64,000 nt of DNA, from the NCBI RefSeq assembly GCF_024171695.1, contig NZ_JAMTCF010000021.1:109193-173192 (forward strand), read 5' to 3'. Origin of the DNA: Actinosynnema pretiosum. GTDB lineage: Bacteria; Actinomycetota; Actinomycetes; Mycobacteriales; Pseudonocardiaceae. A model generated the notes under the pieces. The model searched no databases and was not told the origin of the DNA. It worked only from the letters and a program-made list of their open reading frames with translations. The position numbers and the translations under genes are program-made. Below are positions 6,839-15,974 of this stretch, in pieces (the stretch's first letter is position 1; each line of letters starts with the position of its first letter).

Positions 6839-9514
6839 TCAGCAGGTTCCCACGGCGGGCGGCGGCGTGGCCTTGGCGGACGGCTGGGCGGGGGACGGCT
6901 GAGCTGGGGACTGCCGGGCGGGCGCCTGCACGGGCACGCGGTTGTTCTGCGCGTCGTAGACGTCGACAGCGCGGTCGAAGCGGCCGTCGGGGCCGGTGCG
7001 GACCTTGATCTCCTTCGCCTGCTGCCCCGCCTTGGCCTGCTTCTTGCTCGGCCGGGTGATCGCGTGGTGCTCCCAGTAGCCCGGCTCGCTCGCGCTGCGC
7101 GCGCGGACGTAGCGAGGGCGGTTGAGGGGGGTGAAGTTGGACCTCGGCCCGTCGCCGAGGTCGATGTCCTGCGGGGTGTCCGGAGCCTTGGCCGGATTGC
7201 GGAAGACGACGGTGGGGTCCCACTCCGGCTTGCTCGGGTCGGGCGTCTCGGTGGGGTAGGCGGTGCGGATCTGCCCGTCCTCCAGGACGATGACCTCCAG
7301 CTCCACCGTGATGCCGTTGACCGTGGCCTTGCCCCGGTAGACCCAGCCCCACTGCTGCCTGCCCATGTGGTTGCCCGCAGGCCTGCTCGTCGGCGGCGAC
7401 GCGGGAGCGGCGATGACGGCGAGCACGGCCTGCTCGACGTCGGCGTCGGACCAGCCGATCGGGAACTCCGTCTTGTCCGCCACGCCCGCCCCGGCGCTGT
7501 GGCCGCCCGAGTCCTGCTTGCTCTCGGGCGTGGTCGGGTCGAACGGGTCGCCGGTGGTCACGTGGCGCCGGTTGACCGGGTTGAGCGTGGGGTTCGCGGG
7601 CGGCGTCGCCGGCCGGGCCGACGGGTCGAAGGTCGCGCGCAGCGCGGCGAGGTCCGCGCCGTCGAAGACGTACGCCTCGGGGTAGCGGGGATCGCCGAGG
7701 ACCTTGGACCGGTCGTTGGTGATGATCAGCTCGGTGACGGCCGGGTCGGTCACCAGCGGGAAGAGCTTCGGGTCTTCCAGGAACCGCAGCGCGGCGGACC
7801 GGTTGGCCGGTCCGATCACCTCCGCCGTCTGGTCTGCGTGGAGCACGAGGACGTTGGTGGTGTCCTCGGGGAAGCGGGACAGCGCCGTGGTCAGCGCCCG
7901 CTCGGCGCGGTCGACCGAACTGCCCAGCGAGTGGCGGCCACCCGGCTTGTCGCCGGGGCTGAGCCCGGCGACGGAGTAGGCGCGGGCGGTCTGGCGGTCC
8001 ACGAGCGCGCCGTTGTGCACGGTCAGCGTGCCGGGCTGCCTGTTCTGCTCGGTGGCGAGCCGGTGCAGCAGCAGGAACGTCTTGCGGGCGGCCTCGGCCC
8101 CGTCCACGTCGTTCGGTGCGGACGCGTCGAACTGGGCGGCCAGCACGACCAGGGGGTGCTGGTTCACGTCGGTGGTCGGGACGAGCGCGTTCGAGTCGAG
8201 CACCTGCCTGGCCTTGTGCAGGAGCGCGTTGCCCAGGTACGCCTCGATCGTCCCGAGCACCACGGCGTTCTGCGCCGCGACGGGGTCGGTCCGCCCGAAG
8301 CCCGGTGGGGCGACCAGGCCCTTGACCAGGCCGTCGATCGCGGCGAGGACGTCGGGGCCCTTGGCCTTGCCGTTGCCGGGGATCGGGTCGTTCGGGTCGA
8401 TGCCCCGGTCGTGGAGCCGCTTGCCCCTGTCAAGGTCGACGCCCGCCGACTGGACCTGGACGAACGCGGACACCTGGTAGGGCACGGTGCAGGTCCGGGT
8501 GCAGGTGCTGGCGGGGTTGGTGACCACGGCCGTGGAGGTGGCGCTGCCGCCGGGTGGCAGCGCCACCGGGAACACCCCTCCGCCGCCGCTGGACGAGGAC
8601 ACCATGAGGCTGCCCGCGACCTGCACCTTCCCGGTGTTGGTCACGGTCACCGGGGTCGGGCACACCGGCGTCATGCAGACGCCGGTCGAGACGATCGTGA
8701 CGGCGACCGACGGGACGTCCTGCGGCGCCACGGGCTGGGGCGGTGGCGGCGCGGCCTCGATGTCGGGCGCGGCCTCGGCGAGCTCCTTCTCGGCGCGTTC
8801 CCGGCAGCCGCTGTCGGGGCGTTCGGTCCGCAGGGAGACGTCGGAGTAGGTGGTCGCGCGCGTGCCGCCCGCGAACTTGCGCACGCCTGCGGCGAGCGGG
8901 CCGCGCAGGCCGACCAGGCGTGGCGGGTCGTCGAGCGTGGCCTGCACGGTCCAGACCCCGTCGTTCGTGGTGAGGGAGCTGACCGGGGTGCCGTCGTCGA
9001 GCTCGTCGGCGGTGATCCGCCAGCCGGAGTCCTCGGTGCGCTGGGCGACGAGCGCGCCCAGCGCCGTGCCGGACAGCGCGCCGAGCATCCCGACGGGGAA
9101 GCCCGAGTTGTCGTCGGCCTGCACCCACCGGTCGGCGCTGGTGTCGGCGGCGGCGGGCAGGGTGTTGACCCACCACGCGCGGTTGGCCCGCACGACGGCG
9201 CGGTCGCCGACGACGGCGAACTCGGCGGTGCCGCCCGCGTCATCGTCGACGATCGCGGAGAGGCGGCCGTCGGCGAGAACGGCGACGTCCAGTTCCAGCG
9301 GGGCGCCCGAGGCGGTGCGCAGGTCGCCGACGAGGTGCAGTTCGGGCGCCTCGGCGAGCCCGCGCAGGACCTCGCCGCTGAGCCGTTCCGCGTCGACGGT
9401 CGACGCGGAGCCCGGCACGGCGGTCGGTGGCGCGACGAGCCCCAGCACGAGCAGGAACGCGGTCGCGAGCGCTACCGCGAGGATGACAGGACGCGTGCGG
9501 ATAGCAGTGTTCAT
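6839..9514 (-). CDS. Secreted protein with bacterial EndoU RNase domain
   Basis: An 891-residue protein. A signal or anchor segment lies at residues 9-30 (VILAVALATAFLLVLGLVA). An N-terminal region resembles LppX/LprG-type lipoprotein folds (DAERLSGEVLRGLAEAPELH), followed by a Pro-rich linker and a CARDB-like segment rich in paired Cys (CMTPVCPTPVTVTNTG, CTRTCTVPYQV). At about 648-760 is a bacterial EndoU domain: RHVTTGD and SGGHSAG supply the two His, ADKTEFPIGWSD follows, and RTAYPTE closes it. A basic, Pro-rich tail of about 130 residues follows, unusual because EndoU is normally the very C-terminus. The start ATG has a GGGGGG ribosome site. It probably cleaves RNA of competitors or acts after release; the immunity candidate is directly downstream. 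Confidence 0.78.
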   Translation of the reverse strand: MNTAIRTRPVILAVALATAFLLVLGLVAPPTAVPGSASTVDAERLSGEVLRGLAEAPELHLVGDLRTASGAPLELDVAVLADGRLSAIVDDDAGGTAEFAVVGDRAVVRANRAWWVNTLPAAADTSADRWVQADDNSGFPVGMLGALSGTALGALVAQRTEDSGWRITADELDDGTPVSSLTTNDGVWTVQATLDDPPRLVGLRGPLAAGVRKFAGGTRATTYSDVSLRTERPDSGCRERAEKELAEAAPDIEAAPPPPQPVAPQDVPSVAVTIVSTGVCMTPVCPTPVTVTNTGKVQVAGSLMVSSSSGGGGVFPVALPPGGSATSTAVVTNPASTCTRTCTVPYQVSAFVQVQSAGVDLDRGKRLHDRGIDPNDPIPGNGKAKGPDVLAAIDGLVKGLVAPPGFGRTDPVAAQNAVVLGTIEAYLGNALLHKARQVLDSNALVPTTDVNQHPLVVLAAQFDASAPNDVDGAEAARKTFLLLHRLATEQNRQPGTLTVHNGALVDRQTARAYSVAGLSPGDKPGGRHSLGSSVDRAERALTTALSRFPEDTTNVLVLHADQTAEVIGPANRSAALRFLEDPKLFPLVTDPAVTELIITNDRSKVLGDPRYPEAYVFDGADLAALRATFDPSARPATPPANPTLNPVNRRHVTTGDPFDPTTPESKQDSGGHSAGAGVADKTEFPIGWSDADVEQAVLAVIAAPASPPTSRPAGNHMGRQQWGWVYRGKATVNGITVELEVIVLEDGQIRTAYPTETPDPSKPEWDPTVVFRNPAKAPDTPQDIDLGDGPRSNFTPLNRPRYVRARSASEPGYWEHHAITRPSKKQAKAGQQAKEIKVRTGPDGRFDRAVDVYDAQNNRVPVQAPARQSPAQPSPAQPSAKATPPPAVGTC

Positions 9515-9798
9515 GTTTCCCCCCGCGGCGAGATTAAGCGCGGGCGCGCACAGCCGCGGAAAGGTTTTGTCGGACTTACCCGAACAGCCGTACCTGCTTG
9601 TCCGATCGAGTGCGGGATGTCGGCGTGATCCGTGACGACGCCCGGACCGCGCCTGGACCGCTCCGACTCCGACCGGAGCGGACATCGGCCCTCGGCCGCC
9701 TGCTCCGCCCAGGGCAACCGGGGACCCGAGTGGCTCACCTGCGGCCCGCCTGCCAGGTCAGGGCGTCGCCCGGTCCGACCGGCCGGTCCGGTGCGCAC

Positions 9799-9906
9799 CC
9801 ACCTGTCCCGTCCGGGTGAAGTTGTCGGATGACGAGGCTGCTGACCTGCGGTCCGACAACTAGGTCCGGACGACGATGGGTCGTGGTGTCCGGACCTAGT
9901 TGTCGG
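9799..9906. repeat. Left end and TnsB-type sites of Tn7-like element
   Basis: The target duplication CCACC (9799-9803) abuts the terminus, which begins TGTCCCGTCCGG at 9804. Three 19-bp end repeats follow: L1 GTCCGGGTGAAGTTGTCGG (9810-9828); L2 CCGACAACTAGGTCCGGAC (9853-9871), inverted relative to L1; and L3 GTCCGGACCTAGTTGTCGG (9888-9906), the exact complement of L2. L2 and L3 form a perfect 19-bp stem with a 16-nt loop. They match the right-end repeats and are probably TnsB binding sites. The 289 bp between the toxin start (9515) and the element holds no gene. Confidence 0.9.
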
Positions 9907-9972
9907 CGTACACGTCCGGGCGAAGTACGAGGTACGGGCGAACGTATAGAGGTCGGGCGTGCCTTCTCACGT

Positions 9973-10587
9973 TCAGGAGGCGAGTCGGTCGTGCCAGGAG
10001 TGAGGGCCGATGCTGTGGGACAGCGCATGGCTCAGCCAGACTCGTTGGCTGGCGGAAAGTGACGGCAGTGCCGCGAGGAAGTCGGTGTGGTCCTTCGGCC
10101 CAGGCTGCCTGGCCTTGTAGAACAGTTGGATCTCGGGTGCGAGGTAGGGGATGCCGTCCCGGCTGATTCGTCCGATCGTCGCTACGGGTCGGCGAATGCC
10201 GGGGTCGCGTCGCGACACCCACTGTCCGTCGCTCGTCTCGTCGAGCATCACCTGCAGGCCCCACGGCCGGTCTGGGCCCGGGCGGCACCAGATGTCGTGG
10301 ACGGACGGAGGAAGGGTCTCTCCGGGTTCCCAGGGGCGCAGGACACCGGGCGGGTCGGCCGCCCAGCACTCCCAATCAGGTAGGGCATCGTGCAGGTGAC
10401 GCTGGTCCGGGCGCAGCATCATCACGTCGATGTCACCGTGCTGGCGAATGTGGTGGCCGACCGCCAGTTCGATGGCATACCCGCCGGCGATCCACCAGGA
10501 GCACGGCATCGCCGCGAACAGCGAGGCGATCCGAGCGGGCGTCAATGGCTCCCAGCGCCCGTACGGCGCGACAATCGACTTTGTCAC
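9973..10587 (-). CDS. Aminoglycoside 2''-nucleotidyltransferase-like cargo
   Basis: About 204 residues from GTG 10587, which follows an AGGA site (an in-frame start at 10656 would add 23 residues). The motif WWIAGGYAIELAVGHHIRQ followed by HGDIDVMML matches the GG...DxD active site of the AadB/LinA-like aminoglycoside-2''-adenylyltransferase family. Relatives transfer AMP to aminoglycosides or lincosamides, but many members are uncharacterised. It is the only gene in the element besides the transposition genes, so it is the cargo. It lies 134 bp after tniQ and could share its transcript; the L2/L3 stem lies downstream and may end it. Confidence 0.75.
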   Translation of the reverse strand: MTKSIVAPYGRWEPLTPARIASLFAAMPCSWWIAGGYAIELAVGHHIRQHGDIDVMMLRPDQRHLHDALPDWECWAADPPGVLRPWEPGETLPPSVHDIWCRPGPDRPWGLQVMLDETSDGQWVSRRDPGIRRPVATIGRISRDGIPYLAPEIQLFYKARQPGPKDHTDFLAALPSLSASQRVWLSHALSHSIGPHSWHDRLAS

Positions 10588-10721
10588 GTCGCACTCGTCC
10601 TGCGGTCCCACCGGAGGCAGTCCACCGGTAGGACCGTCATCTGGCAGCCGCCCCAACGACCGGCCGCAACCTCTGCACGTTCAGCCGTACGCACCTCCGC
10701 ACTTCTACCAGTACCCCGACA

Positions 10722-12077
10722 CTAGTTGACGGATTCCGTGGGGACGACCCCGGTTCCGGGCTTCGAGGTGGTGTTAGCGCTTCGTCGGGCGTAGGCCGTT
10801 CTGGTTTGGCGGCTGCGTGGTCGCTCGTGTGGCAGGGCTGGCCGTCCGCCGGTGGGTGGTCGCGGTCCGGTCCTGCGGTGCCAGTCGACGGGTTCGGTGG
10901 CGGTGTTCAGCCATGTCGAGGAGATCGGATCGGATCGGATCCATTCGGTGGTGGCGAGTGCGAGGAGGTCTTTGGTGGTGAGGGGTTTGCGCAGTCTGAT
11001 GGTGGTGTTGGCGGTTTGAGCGAGGGCGCCGTCGAAGACTTCCATCTTGGTTGACCAGTCGCGGATGACGACGGGGTTGAGGGTGCGGTGGTGCAGCATC
11101 GAGTCGCCGCCGCGGCGGTGGCGGCTGAACCAGAGGGCGTTGTCGCGGCGTTTGGTGTCGCTGTCCTGGCTGGGTTTGCGGAAGGTGGGGCCGCCGAAGG
11201 TTCTGAGGCTGCGGTAGTCGGTGTTGGGTGGGCTGGGTGGTCGCCAGCAGTCCTGTTCCATCCAGTGGGCGACCGCGTCTTTGATCACGATGGGGCGGTA
11301 GTCGCGCAGGCCGAGGCGGCGGCCGATTTCGGTAGCGAACGTGCGTTGGCCGTCGGGGCCGTGTGCGACGACGCGTCGCCAGTGCAATGAGCCGATCAGT
11401 TCAGCGAGGGCGACTGCTTCGGGGTAGGTGCATGCGAATAGTCGTGAGGTGCTGAAGGTGTCGTCTTCGGTACCGGGTGGGATGAGGAGTTCGGCGCGGC
11501 GGCGCCATTCGATCCAGGCGTCGCCGGGGAAGGCGAGGTCGGCGAAGTTCCAGCGGTGCGCGCAGATGAGGAAGCCGGTGAGCACTGCGTCGAAGGTCGC
11601 GGCGGGGCCGAAGCGGCGGATCAGCCGTCGGTGCCGGTGCTGGGCGGTGACGATTTCGGGGAGCGCGTCCAGGTCGGGTTGGGGGTGGTCTTCCTGGTCG
11701 GGTGGGCCGATCCAGACGTGGTGACGGGTGCAGACGTAGTGGTGGTGGGCGAGTAGGTGCAGCACGGGTCCGCCGGGGTGGCGGGCGTCGCAGCGCCAGC
11801 AGCCGCGTTGGGGTTCGTGGCGCAGGGCGAGCCAGTCCGGTTCCGGCGTGCGCAGCTCGGTCACGGCGCGTTCGAGTCGTGCTCGGGGCTGGTTGGCGAC
11901 GGTGGCGAGCAGGTCACCGTCGAGGCGTCGGGTGGGGCTGCCCTTGGCCTTGGGGCGGCTGACCTGGTGCCAGAGTTCGTCGGCGGGCAGGTCGTGCAGG
12001 GCGGCGAGCCGGGCGAGGTAGGAGACGGCGATTTCCTGGTGTGCGGGGCGGGTGGTGATCGGGAGGCGGGAGACCAT
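10722..12077 (-). CDS. tniQ: TniQ-family target-selection protein
   Basis: A 451-residue TniQ/TnsD-like protein. The N-terminus (LPITTRPAHQEIAVSYLARL) is typical of TniQ, and a zinc finger at roughly 115-145 reads CWRC...YVCTRHHVW. The C-terminal half has repeated HTH-like segments and ends in an Arg/Pro/Thr-rich tail. TniQ proteins direct the TnsABC core to a target site. Its ATG shares one base with the tnsC stop (TGATG at 12079-12075). As the only TniQ in the element it presumably defines targeting, here to an intergenic site. Confidence 0.88.
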   Translation of the reverse strand: MVSRLPITTRPAHQEIAVSYLARLAALHDLPADELWHQVSRPKAKGSPTRRLDGDLLATVANQPRARLERAVTELRTPEPDWLALRHEPQRGCWRCDARHPGGPVLHLLAHHHYVCTRHHVWIGPPDQEDHPQPDLDALPEIVTAQHRHRRLIRRFGPAATFDAVLTGFLICAHRWNFADLAFPGDAWIEWRRRAELLIPPGTEDDTFSTSRLFACTYPEAVALAELIGSLHWRRVVAHGPDGQRTFATEIGRRLGLRDYRPIVIKDAVAHWMEQDCWRPPSPPNTDYRSLRTFGGPTFRKPSQDSDTKRRDNALWFSRHRRGGDSMLHHRTLNPVVIRDWSTKMEVFDGALAQTANTTIRLRKPLTTKDLLALATTEWIRSDPISSTWLNTATEPVDWHRRTGPRPPTGGRPALPHERPRSRQTRTAYARRSANTTSKPGTGVVPTESVN

Positions 12078-13138
12078 CAGCGCCTGCCCTTCGTCGTGCG
12101 TCGCCGGACGGGTGTCGTGCTGGTCGCGGTGTGATCGAGGGGGATCAGGTCGAGCAGGTCGAGGGTGATCTGCTCGGTTTCGTCCTCGATGGCCAGGACG
12201 GCGGCGCCGCGGATGAGGACCGAGAGGCTGCCGATGGCGCCGCCGGTGCGTTCGTAGAGGTAGTCGGCCTGTTCGACCAGGGTGCCGGGTTGGTGCCGGT
12301 GCAGGCGCAGGGAGTGTTCGAGGGTGGCGATCAGCGACCGCCAGGCGGTCTTGTGCTCGGGGGTGCCGTAGTCGAACGGTGTGGAGTCGATCAGGGTGAA
12401 CCGGCCGGCGATCTGGCGGCCGCGGGGTCCGGCGAACATGCCGCGTTCCTCGACCTCGATGCCGGCGTAGGCGAACGTGGCGGGGAGCCGTTCGGCGAAG
12501 TATTTGAGCTGGTCGGAGACCTCGGCGCGGGCGCGGGTGTCGAGGATGTTGTGGATCTCGTCGATCAGTACCAGTTCCAGGTGGGTGCGGGCGGCGACGG
12601 CGCAGACGGTGTTGACGATGTCGGGCATGGTGGCGCGGGAGCCGAACTCGACGCCGTAGAACCGCGCGAACTCGACCGCGAGCATCTTCGGGGTCGCGTC
12701 GGTGGGGACCGTGACATAGACGACCGGGATCCGGTCCTGTCCGGCGCGGCCGGGGTGGCGCTTGCGGACGGCGCGTTCGTGGGTGCGGCCGAGCTGGGTG
12801 AGCGCGGTGGTCTTGCCGGTGCCGGAGGCGCCGGAGAGGATCATGCCGCGCCGGGCGGAGATCTGGCCGCGGTTGAGCTGGACCAGCAACCGCCCGGTGG
12901 TCAGCAGTTTCCGGATGACCGGGGTGTGGGCCAGCGGCAGGTCGCTGTGGTAGTCGCGGCGGGCTTGGACCAACTCGGCGCGAGCCCGAGCCGACAACGC
13001 GGTGAGTTCGGCGGCGGTCGGGAGGACCGGCGGGGCGCTCTGGTGCTCGACGAACCGGCGCCAGCCTTCCCTGGTGGTCAGCGACTCGTCCGGCGCGAGC
13101 TGGTCAACGTGGTCGAGTTCGGCTTGCAGCGTGGTCAT
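12077..13138 (-). CDS. tnsC: TnsC/TniB AAA+ ATPase
   Basis: A 353-residue AAA+ ATPase. Walker A is GASGTGKT (residues 103-110), Walker B is LELVLIDEIHNI near 180, and FAYAGIEVEERGMFAGPRGR is typical of TniB/TnsC. It bridges the target selector and transposase and regulates insertion. ATG 13138 is preferred over the upstream in-frame GTG 13144: it overlaps the tnsB stop as ATGA and has an AAAGG ribosome site 5-6 nt before it. The 3' end overlaps tniQ. Confidence 0.9.
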   Translation of the reverse strand: MTTLQAELDHVDQLAPDESLTTREGWRRFVEHQSAPPVLPTAAELTALSARARAELVQARRDYHSDLPLAHTPVIRKLLTTGRLLVQLNRGQISARRGMILSGASGTGKTTALTQLGRTHERAVRKRHPGRAGQDRIPVVYVTVPTDATPKMLAVEFARFYGVEFGSRATMPDIVNTVCAVAARTHLELVLIDEIHNILDTRARAEVSDQLKYFAERLPATFAYAGIEVEERGMFAGPRGRQIAGRFTLIDSTPFDYGTPEHKTAWRSLIATLEHSLRLHRHQPGTLVEQADYLYERTGGAIGSLSVLIRGAAVLAIEDETEQITLDLLDLIPLDHTATSTTPVRRRTTKGRR

Positions 13139-15177
13139 AGCCACCTTTCCGCTTCTGCGTCGGCGTCGAACACGCCGAACGGAATCACCTGCGCCTTCTG
13201 CGCGGCGGGTGTCGGGTCGGCTGGGGATGCGTGCCCGTCGACGGCGGCGGCCGCCGCGGGCAGTTCGGGCCGGTGCGCGGCTGCGGCGGTGCGGGTGCGG
13301 GCGGCGATCCGTGCTCCGGCCTTGTCGGGTCCGTGTTCGGCGCGGGTGAGCAGGGCGTCCAGCGCGCGGGCGATCTCGGTTTCGGTCACCTGGTTATGCG
13401 TGCGCAGGCTGGTCTGTTCGGCGAGGCGGCGGGCGTGGCGCCAGGTGAAGTCGGCGAACGGCGCGGTGACCATCGCGCGGTGTGTCCAGGGAACGGTGAT
13501 CCAGCCGTTCGGCGTGCGGAGGAAGACCTGGGAGAGGTCGTAGGGGTCGTAGTGGACTTCCCAGAGGCCGCGCTTGCCTGCCAGCCCTGAGTGCTGTCGC
13601 CGGTAGTCGCCGAGCTCGGGGCAGTCGTAGGTGCGATAGTCGATCTGGATGCCGTAGTCGTTGATGGCGCGCCATTTCACCGGCAGTAGTTCGAGGTAGT
13701 CGGTGCCGGTCAGGGTGAGCGGGAGATAGCCTGCGATCGCGACGAGCGCGGCGTAGCGTTCGTTCGGGGTGAGCTTGCGCCGGGGTGCGTGCGGGTCGCG
13801 CAGCGCGTCGTGTGGGCGGTGTTGCCAACCGACGATCAGCCATTCGTCGAGCAGGTCCTGTAGCTGGTCCAGCGTCCAGGCGGCAGCGACACCCCGTCCG
13901 CGCTGCTGGGTGTTGGCCCCCTTGAATCCGGCGACGTGCTGCGCGAACAGTGTCTTGATCGCTGTGAAGGTCGCCTCGACCACGGCCTTGTCGGTCGGAG
14001 TGTCCTTGCGCGCAGGCTGGATGGAGATCCCGAGCCGTCCGCAGGCGCGGGAGAACGTCTCGGAGACGAACACCTTGCCGTGGTCGATCACCACCTGCTC
14101 GGGGACGATGACCGGCCGAGCCGCTGCTTCGTGCATCCGTGCGTCGATGGTGAGCAGCCGTTCGTGTGGCAGCCGCGAGGCTGACATGCGCAGGGCGTCG
14201 GCCCAGCCCGGCCGCATCGGTTCCGGGACCAGCATCTTGGCCAGCAGCAGCGACGCGTCGACGGCCTTGGTGCCGACCGGGCGCAGCACCGCCGCGGCGA
14301 TGGTGCGGGTGGCGACGTCGACCGCGATCGTCAGATCGGCGCGGACCGGGACGCCGTCGGCGGCCAGGACCATCACGTCGAGCGGGGTGGAGTCGATCTG
14401 GACCTGCTCGCCGGGGCGCGAGGCGTCCGTCGCGGTGAACGCGCCGGGCGGCCGGTTCGCCGTCTGCCGCCGGGTGACCGCCGAGCCGAAGGTGTGCCAG
14501 CCGACCGTCAGGCGGTCGACCAGTTCGTAGAAGGCGCTGCGTCCCGGTAGCGGCACGACTCCCTCGCCGTGCAGTTCCTCGACGCGCTTGGTCGCGCGGC
14601 GGATCAGTCGCGACCGCGTGCCAGTGGACAGGTCTGTCTCCGCCGCGATCACCTCGCGCAGCACCTCGACCAGCCGCGCGTCGGCCTGCCCGGTGACGTC
14701 GAAGGTTCGCGCGGCGCGCTGGTCGACCAGGCCCCACAACCCCTGCGCCTCGAACCGGGCGCGTTTGCGTTCGATCGTGCGCGTGCTGATGCCCAGCTCG
14801 GTGGCTTTGGCGTGCAAGCGGTCGGTCGCCGAAGTGGTATTCGGGTCGAAGCCGGGGCGTGCGGCCGTGCCCGGCGTGGCGCCGGGCGGTAGCCCGGTCT
14901 CGATCTCCACGAGGTGATCGCGCCAGCGTTCGGCCTCGGCGACGACCTCGGCGGGCAGGGACTCCAGCAGCCCGAACGGCTCCATGACGGGCAGGCTGAC
15001 GCCCTCCAAGACGGCGAAATCGGCGGCGGCCATCAGATGCCCTGCCAGCACGACTTGCTCGCCGCCCGCGTCGGCGCGGAGCCGGACCGTGGAGCCCGCG
15101 AGCCCCACCACCACGTGCTCGTCTCCGTCGAAGGCGACGCGATCGCCGACGCGCAGAACCGCACTTGACGAGGTCAC
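13135..15177 (-). CDS. tnsB: TnsB/TniA DDE transposase
   Basis: A 680-residue Mu/Tn7-type transposase. N-terminal HTH domains include LGISTRTIERKRARFEAQGL. The rve catalytic core has Asp in QVQIDSTPLDVMVL, Asp in QVVIDHGKVFVSETF and Glu in DKAVVEATFTAIKTLF. A C-terminal beta-barrel (Mu_C-like) and TnsC-interacting tail end at DADAEAERWL. It cuts the 3' ends and joins them to the target and should bind the 19-bp end repeats. The GTG start overlaps the tnsA stop (GTGA at 15177-15174), and its end overlaps tnsC. Confidence 0.92.
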   Translation of the reverse strand: MTSSSAVLRVGDRVAFDGDEHVVVGLAGSTVRLRADAGGEQVVLAGHLMAAADFAVLEGVSLPVMEPFGLLESLPAEVVAEAERWRDHLVEIETGLPPGATPGTAARPGFDPNTTSATDRLHAKATELGISTRTIERKRARFEAQGLWGLVDQRAARTFDVTGQADARLVEVLREVIAAETDLSTGTRSRLIRRATKRVEELHGEGVVPLPGRSAFYELVDRLTVGWHTFGSAVTRRQTANRPPGAFTATDASRPGEQVQIDSTPLDVMVLAADGVPVRADLTIAVDVATRTIAAAVLRPVGTKAVDASLLLAKMLVPEPMRPGWADALRMSASRLPHERLLTIDARMHEAAARPVIVPEQVVIDHGKVFVSETFSRACGRLGISIQPARKDTPTDKAVVEATFTAIKTLFAQHVAGFKGANTQQRGRGVAAAWTLDQLQDLLDEWLIVGWQHRPHDALRDPHAPRRKLTPNERYAALVAIAGYLPLTLTGTDYLELLPVKWRAINDYGIQIDYRTYDCPELGDYRRQHSGLAGKRGLWEVHYDPYDLSQVFLRTPNGWITVPWTHRAMVTAPFADFTWRHARRLAEQTSLRTHNQVTETEIARALDALLTRAEHGPDKAGARIAARTRTAAAAHRPELPAAAAAVDGHASPADPTPAAQKAQVIPFGVFDADAEAERWL

Positions 15178-15932
15178 GACCCCACCGCCTCGGCCATGAC
15201 CACGACCTCGGGGTGCAGCGGCCGGTCCAGGTCGGTGTGCAGTTCACGTCGCCAGAGCAGGTGGAACAACACCGGCAACACCGCGATCGGATCGCCGACC
15301 TGTTCGGCGCCGTGCAACAGGCCTGTCGGAGCGGCGAACGCCGTGCGCAGCGCGGCGGCGACGTCCGGGAGATAGTGGCGGGGATGGCGATAGCCGGCCA
15401 GCCAGCGGACGTTGGCCAGCAACGATGTCGGTGGAGCTCCGGCGACCTCGTATTGCCAGCTCAGTGCGTCGCAGGCCGCCCGCGTCGCGTCGAACGCGAC
15501 CTGGTCACGTGGCTTGATCCGGTCCGCCGAGCGGACATCGAGCACCAGCGCGGAGCCGTCGGCCAGGCGAGCGAAGTAGTCCGGAGCGTGCGAGCGGACC
15601 TTGCCTTCGCCTGTGGCCCAGAACAGCCAGAACGGCTGGGAAGCGATACCGACTACCTCGGGATCGAAGTCCAACAGGACCAGCCGGTCTCGCTCCAACC
15701 ACGACTCGTAGCCCACCAAACTGCCTGTCGTCGCCGTCCACCAGCGCCCGACGTGATGGCGCTGCCCCTTGTACGACGGGAAACCGCGCACCGGCATGTA
15801 GTCCTCGAACGACAGGGACCACGATTCGGTGAGAGGAACGCGCTGCTCACCACGCTCGTCCGCGTACGCGAGTTCGAACCGCTCAGCCAGCGACGCCCGC
15901 GCGCCGCCGGACACAAGATCAAGCGTCGGCAC
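15174..15932 (-). CDS. tnsA: TnsA-like endonuclease subunit
   Basis: A 252-residue TnsA-type restriction-endonuclease-fold protein. Candidate catalytic residues are Glu76 in YESWLERDRL, Asp118 in SHAPDYFA and LVLDVR at 130-134. TnsA cuts the 5' transposon ends, giving cut-and-paste movement with TnsB. The start is GTG 15932 behind a GAGAG ribosome site. It is the first gene of the overlapping tnsABC-tniQ operon and is transcribed inward from the right end. Confidence 0.88.
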   Translation of the reverse strand: MPTLDLVSGGARASLAERFELAYADERGEQRVPLTESWSLSFEDYMPVRGFPSYKGQRHHVGRWWTATTGSLVGYESWLERDRLVLLDFDPEVVGIASQPFWLFWATGEGKVRSHAPDYFARLADGSALVLDVRSADRIKPRDQVAFDATRAACDALSWQYEVAGAPPTSLLANVRWLAGYRHPRHYLPDVAAALRTAFAAPTGLLHGAEQVGDPIAVLPVLFHLLWRRELHTDLDRPLHPEVVVMAEAVGS

Positions 15933-15974
15933 GGCCGCATTCTCTCGGGCGACGCCAAGGCCGACTCACCACCC

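Noticed and set aside
6656..9628. 990-aa plus-strand ORF opposite the EndoU toxin gene
   Set aside because: It has shadow composition; the minus strand carries the signal peptide and EndoU motifs.
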